64,000 nt of DNA from Solanum dulcamara (lineage: Eukaryota > Streptophyta > Magnoliopsida > Solanales > Solanaceae): positions 39,859,286-39,923,285 of the forward strand of contig NC_077245.1 of NCBI RefSeq assembly GCF_947179165.1. The letters run 5' to 3'. Both the position numbers and the translations under genes were made by a program. The notes beneath the pieces are model-generated. The model saw only the letters and a program-made list of their open reading frames with translations, was not told the DNA's origin and searched no databases. Position 1 is the stretch's first letter, and each line of letters begins with the position of its first letter. This document shows positions 45,151 through 55,371 of this stretch, piece after piece.

Positions 45151-45659
45151 CGAGATGGAATTAGTGCTATGGGTGGAGTAAGACGTGGCCACGAGTGGAC
45201 CAAAGATCTACCCCGACATCGAGTGTAGGATAAGAGAGAAAAAAGCAGGGTAAAACATAAGGACTAGCAAGTAACACTAGGATACTTTTTGTACCCTCTC
45301 ATAATCTTGTAAAGGTAAAGAAGGACACAAGATAATGGGTTTAGAGGATTACAAGCGGTGGTAAGGGAAATGGTGAAAGAGTTTAAGTAAAACTGACTGA
45401 ACAAGCTAGTTACTACAAGATAACGAACTTCTATGCCAAATCACTTTTGGAATTATACCAGATCATGCTGGACAAAGAAACGAATGACTACGAGAGCCAT
45501 TATATGAGGGGACTGCAACATTATTCGGTAGCCAACCTTATGGATTAGAAAAAAATGGGGAAGAAGGACCCAAAAGATCTAATACCAGTTAATATTCTGA
45601 AAAGAGTCGAGAAGGACTATACAAGGCTAATGATTCCCAAATTATCAACATCGTTATGA

Positions 45660-46120
45660 ACCTATTTTGTACTCTGTAAGAGTAGGGTGCTATATGGGTT
45701 ATTTTGAGTAGGCTAATAAATCAGCCCATTTACTTCCAATCAAGAGCACCTATGCAGCTAATATTAGGTGGAGTTATACAACATGGTGGTAGTAAGGTTC
45801 CATGAGGTTTCCCCAGCTAATATCTTAGATGGAAGAACTTCAATTAAGATTAGCATTTGGATATCAGTCCAAGAAGAGGTCGGGAACACAGGTAGGTCTT
45901 AGTACCTCAATTTTTCCCTCGAGCTGCTGAATAGACTGAGCATATTATCAGATGTTAGAAGATATATTGCAGACTAATATGGTTGGCTTTAAAAGTAACT
46001 GAGACGATTGCCCACTACTTATTGAACTTTCTTACGAGAAGGACTACCATGCCAGCATTCAGATGACCCCTTACAAGATGTTGTAAGGGAAAGAGTATGA
46101 GTCCCCTTGTTGGGGAAAAG
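45660..46120 (+). pseudogene. Integrase catalytic-core relic, element 3
   Basis: Broken frames read like IWVILSRLINQ and IYFQSRAP for IWVIVDRLTKSAHFLPIKST, then RFHEVSPANILDG for RLHGVPVSIISDRG, AERTIQTLED-like LNRLSILSDV, and finally LIELSYEKDYHASIQMTPYK at nucleotide level (46020-46080). Stops and small indels are frequent. Position ahead of the tail and polypurine tract fits. Confidence 0.75.
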
Positions 46121-46229
46121 GACTAAGTTGGTAGGCCAAATAGGATGAAGCAAACTATTGACTAACAACCCAGAGTTGGCATAAATGAGATACAGATAAT
46201 CGATATCAACGTTCAGAGTTCAAATGGAT

Positions 46230-46757
46230 GATTGGATGCTCATAACAGAGTCACCTAGAAAAGGAAACTTAACCCAGAATATGTTAGACTGTATCAAGTT
46301 GCTCATGAGGTGGGCAACATGACTGGTAATTTGAGCTTACCACCTCATTTGGAAACTATGCGCCCAGTCCATCAGATAGGAATGCTTCGCAAGGGTACTA
46401 ACGAGTCACCCAGGGTATATTCCATAGCTGATGTCCAGGAGATGGAATCTTGTTAGCAAAAAAACGTATCGCCATCTTAGATCGACAAACTAGAAGATTG
46501 TAGACTAAAGATGTGCCTTCCATCAAGATACTGTGGAAAAATCAAAACCAGAAAGAGAGTGACCGGGGAAACTGAAGAGAGCATGAAACACAAGTATTCT
46601 CACCTATTCCCGACGTCAGCAGGTAACCCCAACTCTGAAAACTCATATATTAAGTGCCTGGGTAGAAGTATGTATTATGGAAACAATAAAGAATCTCCCT
46701 ACGATTTGTATAAGGTGCTAAGAGAAGTTTTGTCTAACATTCGGGGACGAATGTTCT
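46230..46757 (+). pseudogene. Integrase C-terminus with chromodomain-type tail, element 3
   Basis: GKLSPRYVGPYQ equivalent at about 46255-46300, NLSLPPHLETMRPVHQIGML, then IAILDRQTRRL. The frame 46511-46759 holds CGKIKTRKRVTGETEESMKH and KYSHLFPTSAGN and runs to LSNIRGRMF and stop next to the polypurine tract. Several frameshifts. Nearly colinear with 1-505. Confidence 0.83.
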
Positions 46758-46771
46758 AAAAGGGGGAAGGA
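46736..46771 (+). promoter_or_regulatory. Hairpin plus polypurine tract, element 3
   Basis: AACATTCGGGGACGAATGTT at 46736-46755, identical to 484-503, then AAAAGGGGGAAGGA (46758-46771). Confidence 0.88.
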
Positions 46772-47267
46772 TGTTACACCCCACGCTTTTAAAACTCAGA
46801 ATGTCTCATAAGTTCCTTAGACATTATCATGTGAGCCGGATATACTACAACACTATCAAACGACTCTAAGGAACAGAGAATGTGATACCCCATAGTAGAG
46901 AAGGTTGGAAATGGAGTCATAAGAATTCGGAAGGAATTGGAGGCCAAGTAATTAGTCGTAGGACTCGATTTACCTACGTAAGCTACTAATTTGGAAGTTT
47001 TATATACTTAAGCTATTGGAGTATGTACCAAGCTTGCGTAGCACGGATTATATACTCTCTTAAAATAAGATGAGATTACAAACCTACGAGAGGGAGCCAT
47101 AAACTAGTTTCCGAACCTATGAAAGTGAAGCAAGTAGGTGACAAGCAAGCACCTCAAGCAAGCAAGTGACAAGAAAGTAGGTGACTCACCTACTTGGGGT
47201 GGACCCCGCTGCCATAGGGCAGCATGTGATTGGCCACAGGGAGTGAGGTGGCACCCTAGGAGGCTGC

Positions 47268-47320
47268 CACGTGTCACCCTAGGGGGATGCCACGTGTCAC
47301 CTTCTAAAGAGGGGTATATA
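47268..47320 (+). promoter_or_regulatory. LTR U3 promoter of element 3 (3' copy)
   Basis: CACGTG at 47268-47273 and 47291-47296, each within GCCACGTGTCACC, then TATATATG at about 47315-47322. Confidence 0.6.
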
Positions 47321-49323
47321 TGTGTGTTAAGTGACACTTAGTCACATTTTTCATCAAAATATGCAGCCAAAGTAAAGAGAAACAAACGTGAAGAACACAA
47401 GGAACAAGCCAGCCACATTTTTGAGAAATTAAAGGTAAGTTCTTCAGTTTTTCTCCATGAATTAATTATCTACGGTGTTCCTCAACTACATGGAGATGTA
47501 TATATGTGTATTACGACGTCTACAAAATTAATTCTTCAGCTTGGAACTTGAGAGAAAATTGAAAGAACAAAGAGAGAAAATGTTAAAAACTAGTTAACAA
47601 ACCCATTTTTGGATGGGACAGTTATTAGTAATATTGGTATACCTTCTTGTGTATAGCTTCATTTCGAGTGATTCAATATGTTTTGGAAAGGTATTTAATA
47701 GGTATATAAATTTAATTTAGACTTTCAAATCCAGTTTTGCATTTAGGTTCTCGAAAAAGGGTGATGAAGTGTAGAGGAGGTACTGCCCAGATTTTGGGTT
47801 TGGAAATCTTACACGGATTGTTGTTGGTGTTTTGGGCATATCTTTTTGTACAAAATTGATGTAGGGGTGATTGAAAATTTTATTCAACCCTAAGAAACAT
47901 TTTTATAACTTTCATGAAGGACGTAAATCCTGTTTCCCTCCATTACCCCTTCGATACGAAGTGACAAGGTAAAACAGTAAGCTGTCCAGAATTCACGTTT
48001 TGATAGTTTTGAGTGTGTTGCTGCTGCAGGGGTGTAATGTATTGTTGCAGGGCCTAAATGCATTCTAAAAGGGATGTGGATTCTTCTGGTTTCAGCCACA
48101 CAACCCCTCGTTGCGTATAATGAAAGGCGTTACAAAATAATGGCTAGACGCCCTATTGTAATATCGTATTTTTGAATAAGTCGTTTGGAGTTTATGTTGT
48201 ATATTGTTGGTGTGGATTACTTAAATATATGCTGAAGGTTTTTGTTGTTGGTTGGATATAGGTCTTAGGGACCTAATTGTATATTTGGAAAAGGCACATT
48301 ATAGGGGAGGTGCTGCCTAATTTTCGTTAACGCCTTAACAAACTAAAGAACTAGTCGAGGAAACGACTAAGGAAATAGATGTCATTAATACTAAGGTGTA
48401 ACATAAGATTATGGAAAGCTAAGAGTAGTTGATATTCATATTACTTTCATGTTGAATAGGTTCAAAGGATGGTGAGGCAAACAGGATAAGGAATAATTCA
48501 GACAAGGTATGTGAAGCTTCTCTTTGTATGTTTGGGTATAGGTATGTAAAGCCTATCTTTTCTCTTTTGGCATGTCTTAGATGTAAGCAGGATATGATAT
48601 GAGCTTTGGGGGTAATTCCATTCTCAGGTTCTGAATATGACTTCAGGACCCTCACTCACTTTTGAATGTTAAACTTTAAAGTAGTAAGCTGCTATCTTCG
48701 AGTCTTCTATATGACTGTACAACAATTGATTCGACTAAACTCTTGTTTGTAAAAAAGAAAGGCTCTAAGATAATCAATTCTCGGACTGCTATAAGATATT
48801 TCACATTGGCATATGCCTAAGATTTCTAAAAACTCCTTTTTACATAGTCTTCAGTGACAGTTAGAGAGTATACGTCAGATACCTTCTGCCCTGATCCCTA
48901 GATGATGGTTCACTTGATGAATTCATTGAGTCTCAGATAATGATTTAAACTGTGTTTGGTTTCTCACTAATCTACTCATGTATACTGTAATACTTCTTTC
49001 ACTGAGTCACAGGCCGGGTCCGTTATCGTGCACAACTTACTGTATTATCCACCGAGCCCTTCACTAGAGGGTTGGGTACGTATGTATATATATATATATA
49101 TATGATGATGTGTTGTAATAAGGTGACGATGGCGCGGGGACTAATACTGACACTACAGATATGATTCACCGGATCCCTGAAAGGGCCGGCTATATTGTAT
49201 AATTTGAGCATGCATGCTTTTATGACTCACAAAGTATAGGTACAGGTTTTCAATTTTGATAGTTTATCCCTTATTTCTCTACTTCAGATATGCTTCTAGT
49301 TGTACTATGTTATGTTTTACATA

Positions 49324-49385
49324 CTCAGTAGATATATCGTATTGACCCCCCTTTTTCGAGGGGCTGTGTTCATGTCCGCAGGTAC
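49324..49385 (+). other. Three-hairpin LTR module
   Basis: TCAGTAG/GTATTGA (weakened), C/G stem interrupted by one A, third stem CTGT/GCAG. Confidence 0.55.
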
Positions 49386-50210
49386 AGATACAGGTTTTGG
49401 GAGTCCTTCAGCTTAGGATTCCATGCAGCTCAGCTAGAAGAGGCTCCATTGTATCAGGGCCTAGTTTTTGATACTGTCTACTGATGTATAAATTTTTTGT
49501 CCATTTGGGGGTATGGTGGGGGCCCTGTCCCGCCATATATTGTTAATTATATGTTTAGAGGTCTGCAGACATATATATGTGGGTTGTGTATGTCAGTTTC
49601 ATTCAGCTGGGTCTACATGATATACGATATATGTTATTACGTTATGGCAGCCTTGTTGGCTTGCGTGACCTTTCATGTTTTCATACAAATGAAAAAGGGC
49701 TACAGGTTTATGAAAATGTTATCGCCTAGTGGGGCTTTGTTATATGATATTGCCTTATTTACAGTTCAATATGACCACAACAGATAGATATGTGTATGGG
49801 GGATCCAGGTCAGACCTGAGTCACGACCTATGGGGTTGGGTCGTGACAGATGTTACACCCCGCACTCTTGATCTCAGAATGTCTACTTAAGTTCCTTAGA
49901 CACTATCATGTAAGCCGGATAAGCTACGACACTATCAAACAACTCTAAGGAAGGGAGAATGTGATACCCCATAGTAGAGAAGGTTGGACATGGAGTCATA
50001 AGAATCCGGAAGGAATTGGAGGCCAAGTAATGAGTCATAGGACTCGATTTACCTACGTAAGCTACTAACTTGGAAATCTTACATACTTAATCTATTGGAG
50101 TACGTACCAAGCTTGCGAAGCATGGATTACATAGGCTCTTAAAGTGAGACGAGATTACGAACCCACGAGGAAGAAAAAAAAATGACGCGAGGCAGACAAT
50201 GGGAGGGTGA

Positions 50211-50392
50211 CACGTGGAAGCACCTCAAGCAAGCAGGTGACCCACCTTCTTGGGGGAGGTGGGCCCCACTGCCACGTGGCAGCCCCTCCTTGATAGCATG
50301 GATGCGGTGGACCAATAGGGGTTGGACATATGTCACCTCTACGGGATGACATGTGTCAGTCCCTAGGAACACATATATATATGTATATACAT
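50211..50392 (+). promoter_or_regulatory. LTR U3 promoter
   Basis: CACGTGG at 50211-50217 and GCCACGTGGC at 50271-50280; AGCAGGTGACCCACCTTCT (one arm mutated) at about 50232-50250; TATA region ACATATATATATGTATATAC at about 50371-50390. Confidence 0.58.
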
Positions 50393-52356
50393 TATACTTC
50401 AGTTCCTTCATCAAATTTCCAGCCAAAGTGAGGATAAACAAACCCTAAGCTAAGAGAGAAAAGGGTGACGACTTTGGGGAAAAAAAAGAGGTAAGTCCCG
50501 ATTTCGTTCCATAAATTAATTATCTAGCATATACCACGATGATATGGAAGTATTAGTAGTATAAAATCAGGGTTTGGTGCAGAAAAAAACGGACAGCAAG
50601 CTGCCACGACGTTACAGCACGCAAAAAAAAAGTTCTGAGGCGCGATTTCGGCAAGTTCTAGTCAATTTCGGGAAAGGTAAGTTCTTCTCCTCTAATTTGA
50701 AGTTTATGATGTTAAATTAGGGTGTATTAAACACCTTAGGGGCTTATGGAAGTTGGTTAAAAGGTTTGAAAAGTTTGGCGTTCGGAATAAACTAAATTGG
50801 AGTTGCTAGAAGTGAATTGTCGTCGAAATAAAGTGTCGTTCTTGTGAGTTGTTGCTGCAGGGGTGTAATATATTTTTGCAGGGACTAAATGAATTCTAAA
50901 AGGGTTATGGATTCCGCTGGTTTCATCCACACGACCCCTCATTTCGTATAGTTAAAGGCGTTACAAGATAAAGGATAGACGCCCTATTGTGATATCTTAT
51001 TTTTAAATAAGTCATTTGGAGTTTATGTTGTATATTGTTGGTGTGAATTGCTGCAGGTTGTTGTTGTTGGTTGGCTGTAGGTCTTAGGGACCTAATTGGA
51101 AATTTTGATAGGGCACATTATAGGGGAGGTGCTGCCCTATTTTCGTCGATGTCTTAGCGAATAATAGAACTAGTCGGGGAAACGACTAAGGAAATAGATT
51201 CCATTAATACTAAGGTGTAACCTAGGGTGATGGAAAGTTAAAATGGGTTTATATTCATATTAATTTCATGTTGAATAGGTTGAAAGGATGGCGAGGCAAA
51301 CAGGATAAGGAATAATTCAGACAAGGTATGTGAAGATTTCTTTTGGCATGTTTTGGCATAAGTATGTAAAGCCTATCTTGTTTCTTCTTTTGGCATTTTC
51401 TTCAAGTTAAGTAATTATTGATATGAGATTGAGGGTACATCTACTCATAAATGCCAGGCGTAATTCACGGTCCTCATTTACTTCTGGATGAAAGCACTCT
51501 TACAGTAATTGAACTAGGGCTTCTCAAGCCTTCCCTATGTTAGGAAGTGATGAGTATGCAAGGTTATCCTTCCCTTGTCTTGACATGTCTTAGTCCTAAA
51601 TATGATGTGTATATAACATGTGGGGATGAATATACTCACGAAGTTCCGAATATGATTCATGACCCCTACCTACTTCTGGAGGATTAAGCTCCTATGCTAA
51701 TTGAGTTAGTGTCTCTCACGGTCTCCTAGATAATGGAAAGTAGATGATATGCAACACTATTTCCTTCCTCTTGGCATATCCTTGATAGAAGTGCACTATG
51801 TATATCTGTGTATGCAAGTGGGGATAATCCCATTCATAAGGCCTCGAGCATACCTCCTGATTCTTATCCACTGCTGAACACTAGGACACCTATGATAGGT
51901 GAATTGTTGTCTGTCAGACCCCTTTAAGATAGGAAGGGACAAACAGGTGAGGCCTACCCTTTCTTTCTTTTGACATGTCTTAAAGAAAATGATACATGAT
52001 ATGAGCTCTAGAGTAAGTCCATTCGTAAGCTCCGAGTATGCTATATGTCTCATATTCACTCCTTAGCAGGAAAACTCTCATCGTAGTTGAGCTACCTTCC
52101 CTGAACCGTCTATATGTCAATTAATAGTGGGACTTAGAGCTCCTATTCCTAAGGACTCTATGGTGAAAGATATTTATGATTTCCTTAAGCCGGTTGACAT
52201 TACCTTAAAATGTGTCAATAATTCCTGAGAGTTCTCTTAATATAGCCCTAGTAGCACTCAAATGGCACCTGAGATGATTATTATGCTGATCCATGAATGA
52301 TCATTCAGTGTGATTACCCTACTGAGTCTCAGATAATGATATAGCTATATATGATG

Positions 52357-52561
52357 ATTATGACACTGAGTCCCCTAATGGGCCTGGTACGGTATATGAT
52401 GATATGATGATAACATCAAGTCCCCTAATTGGCCGAGTACAATTATGATGATATGATGATAACACCGAGTCCCTTAAAGGGCTGGGTACAATATATGACG
52501 ATATGATGATAACACCGAGTCCCCTAATGGGCCGGGTACGATATATGATGATATGATTATT
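52357..52561 (+). repeat. 50-bp LTR minisatellite, four units, cut by a junction
   Basis: Units near 52361, 52411, 52461 and 52511 with the ACCGAGTCCCCTAATGGGCC core; the fourth stops at the junction with the next polypurine tract. Confidence 0.8.
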
Positions 52562-52563
52562 CC

Positions 52564-52577
52564 AAAGGGGGGAAGGA
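52564..52577 (+). promoter_or_regulatory. Polypurine tract without an internal region
   Basis: AAAGGGGGGAAGGA directly before TGTTACACCCTAG. Only about 17 bp of the donor element's internal end survive; the hairpin is lost. Confidence 0.75.
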
Positions 52578-53952
52578 TGTTACACCCTAGAAAATTTCGT
52601 GTACCTAAAGCTACAAATGGCTTAATGTGAGCTCAGAGAGGAGAAAATATTACAAGTATAAAGAATAAAATTCTACATTAGTAACTTGAGGATAGCATAA
52701 GTATAATATTTGGAATTCGTACAATACTATTGAAATGATCTAATTTGGGCCAACCATAAACTCATTATTATTTGGGAATTTTGGAAAACTCGTAAAATTA
52801 AAGTTGTATATAATTAGATTAGATTTCCAATCATATGTCGTGGGAATTTATTTGATAGCGGTATCGTGAGGTATGACTATTTTACTGAACAAAGGCACTG
52901 GCCAAGTAGAGAGCCGATAATGGTGGACATGTGGCAAGACCACTCCACCGCCCTTTGTCACTATATATAGGCTCAAAATAGGTCAAAACAGCATGATAAT
53001 ATTCAGGAAGCTTATGGAAGGTTAGAGAGAGAAAAAGGAGAGGTTAGAGAGAGAAAGCATGAGTTTGATCAAGTTCAAGGCCCCAAATCCCGACGCCCGT
53101 GAAGAATAATGTGAAGAACAAGTTGTTGTCGTCGCTTTGAACCAAAATTTAGGTTTGGATGGTGTTGTTTTAATCTTTATGGACTACATAAGGTATGTTT
53201 AATTGTTTATGATGTTATTTACATGTTTATTGATAGATTTGGCGGATTAGAATGTTGGAAATGTTGATCTAATTGTCTTATATGTTGTATTAAGTAGTTG
53301 AGGATTAGATGTTGATTTGACTAGATTCTTTGGTGGATTTAGTTATATTATTTTAGATAAATGTTGGGTACTCTTGTTAATGTTGATATTAATGATTTGT
53401 TAGCTGAATTAAGGTGTTGGGATTGTTCAGAATAAAAAGGAAATGCTATCCAAATTCTGTTAGAAATAAAAGTTTAAGGAATTGATTTTAGCATATATAA
53501 TGGATGGATTATTGCAGTAAATCAAGTATATTGTTGTATTTTTGATATTTAATTGTTGTTGGGATGTTGTGGTGATATAAGTTCTGAACATGATTCATGA
53601 TCCTTATTCACTTCTGGATGTTAAAGCTCTTAAAGTAGTTGAGCTACTACCCTCGAGCTTTCTACATGTTGAATAGTAGTTGGATGTATAAGCTCATATT
53701 CCTAAAGACTCTATGGTGACAAATGTCTCTCATTCCATAAGTTGTTTTACATTATCTTGATACATGTCTGTGATTCATAAGGCTCCATTTGATATGGTCC
53801 ATAGTGATATTCAAAAAGTGCTTGAGATGACTACTATCTGGATTTTTTCAAATGATGGTTCATTTTGATTATTCTATTAAGTCTTAGACGATGATTTAAT
53901 TATATATGGTTGCTCATGATATTCTACTCGTGCATACTATTATTACCTCTTT

Positions 53953-54290
53953 CACCACATCCCGGGCCGGGTATATTATCATGCACAGCTTTACTATATA
54001 TACACCGAGCCCCTCATTAGAGGGTCGGGTACGCTATATGATGATATAATACTGCAAGAATATGGTTATGGAACTGAGTCCCACGATGGAATGGGTACGG
54101 TATACGTGCATACGACTTTCTTCACCGAGTTCCTTACTAGAGGGTCGGGTATAGTATATGTATATGATGATATGATGACACGATTATGACACCGATTCCC
54201 TTACTAGAGGGATAGGTATGACATATGTATAGGATTATAAGATGATACGATTATGACACCGACTCCCATAATAGGCCGGGTATGGTATAT
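53953..54290 (+). repeat. Long-unit variant of the LTR minisatellite, about five units
   Basis: Units of roughly 55-75 bp with CCGA(G/T)(C/T)CCC..ATTAGAGGGTCGGGTA, related to but longer than the 50-bp units elsewhere. Confidence 0.6.
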
Positions 54291-54414
54291 GATAATGATA
54301 TGCATGATTTCTTTCATAAGGTGCAGGTACAGTGAGTTCTTAATTATAACACTTGTCTACTGCACTCTGTACTTCAGTTATGATCTTTCCTATTATATTT
54401 CATGCTTTACATAC

Positions 54415-54475
54415 TTAGTACATATCTTGTACTGACCCCCTTTCTCGGGGGGCTGCATTTCATGCCCGCAGGTAG
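54415..54475 (+). other. Three-hairpin LTR module
   Basis: TTAGTAC/GTACTGA (one G-T), CCCCC-TTTCTC-GGGGG and CTGC/GCAG intact, in an LTR that is otherwise unlike the others. Confidence 0.62.
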
Positions 54476-55004
54476 AGGTACTAGCTTCGGTGATTCACCA
54501 GCCTAGGATTCCTACTTAGCGATCTTGGAGTTCTCCTTTGTCTCGGAGCCTAGACTTTTGATATAGACCCCCTTTTTATGTATATATATATATGTTTATT
54601 TAGGGGGTACGACGGGGACCTGTCCTTTCATATAATATAGTTAATACGCTTAAAGGACTGTAGACATATGTGTGGGTTGTGTTTATATGTGTTTGGTTAT
54701 GCCTGTAATATTTGTATTTTGGGACATTCCTATTAGTGGAAGCCTTGTCGGCTTGCGTATGTACATATTTTTGGATATTGTATATAGTGACAGCCTTGTC
54801 GACTCGTGTATTAGGATGTTTTAATTGATTGCGTCTCCTCAGGAGACAGGTTACCTTGATACACATAGGTAACACTTGAGATGACATCATGTTTTCACAA
54901 AGACTCCATATGGTGTTTGGTTTCAGTTTGACGAGGTCTAACAGATATGTATACGAGTGTCCAACTCGAGCACTAGTCACAGTTTATCGGGTTAGGTCGT
55001 GATA

Positions 55005-55371
55005 GCACGCTCACCAACTTGATCTCCATTACCCTTCCTTCATCTATCCAAGCTATCATCCATATATGGAAGTCCTCCATTTGGTGATCAACAAGGCCTA
55101 TCTAAGTGATCTTCAAGGCATAAAGTCTCTTCTATACTATTAAAAATAGCTCACCAATCTCTAGTTTCATTATCAATCCTTGCAACCTATGAATATCCCT
55201 AACCTAGATTTAACTGAATGGCCTTGAGGCAATCTTGATTTCATCATTCTTCCTTTCTTGAAAAGGATTATTCCTCAAATCCAAACCTTGCAAAACCATA
55301 GGGAAAGAAAGTAACAACAAGATCCTCATGGAAACAAGGTTAGCATTAGCAATAAATATTCTATCACCATG
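55005..55371. other. No gene recognised
   Basis: AT-rich sequence after the LTR end, C-rich on the plus strand and without a long ORF. It may be the 3' continuation of the minus ORFs that start at 56400. Nothing identifiable. Confidence 0.4.

Larger units (their letters stand above)
44330..45532 (+). repeat. Degenerate direct repeat inside element 3, one arm holding a 5S segment
   Basis: GATAACAGACGAAAGGACAG-GGCAAAACATAA (44330) resembles GATAAGAGAGAAAAAAGCAG-GGTAAAACATAA (45229). CATTGGGCGAGGG...TTGGTAGCCAAC (44763) resembles CATTATATGAGGG...TCGGTAGCCAAC (45500). Arm 1 is about 170 bp longer between these anchors, and the 5S segment accounts for most of that. Confidence 0.5.
46772..49848 (+). 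mobile_element. 3' LTR of element 3 (3077 bp)
   Basis: TGTTACACCCC ... GGGTCGTGACA. It pairs with 39070-42132 over its whole length. The expected 5-bp target duplication is not found: AAATA lies before the 5' LTR, GATGT after this one. It keeps two intact G-boxes where the 5' LTR keeps one. Confidence 0.93.
49851..52563 (+). mobile_element. LTR of another family member, 3'-truncated, two bases after element 3
   Basis: TGTTACACCCCGCACTCTTG at 49851 follows element 3's CA by only GA. Its U3/R (50200-50680) is nearly the reverse complement of 31014-31700, so it belongs with the 25-32 kb subfamily rather than with element 3. It ends inside its 50-bp array at about 52561, joined to a polypurine tract of a different element. 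Confidence 0.85.
52578..55004 (+). mobile_element. LTR of the TGTTACACCCTAG family (about 2.4 kb)
   Basis: Starts TGTTACACCCTAGAAAATTTCG after the polypurine tract and ends GGGTTAGGTCGTGATA (expected GTGACA). TATA sequence CTATATATAGG at about 52961-52971, module at 54415, CCTTGTCGGCTTGCGTAT units near 54750. U3 and middle differ from the other LTRs, so it is a separate lineage sharing the 3' architecture. Confidence 0.82.

Noticed and set aside
39065..49853. Target-site duplication for element 3
   Set aside because: Left flank AAATA and right flank GATGT do not match.
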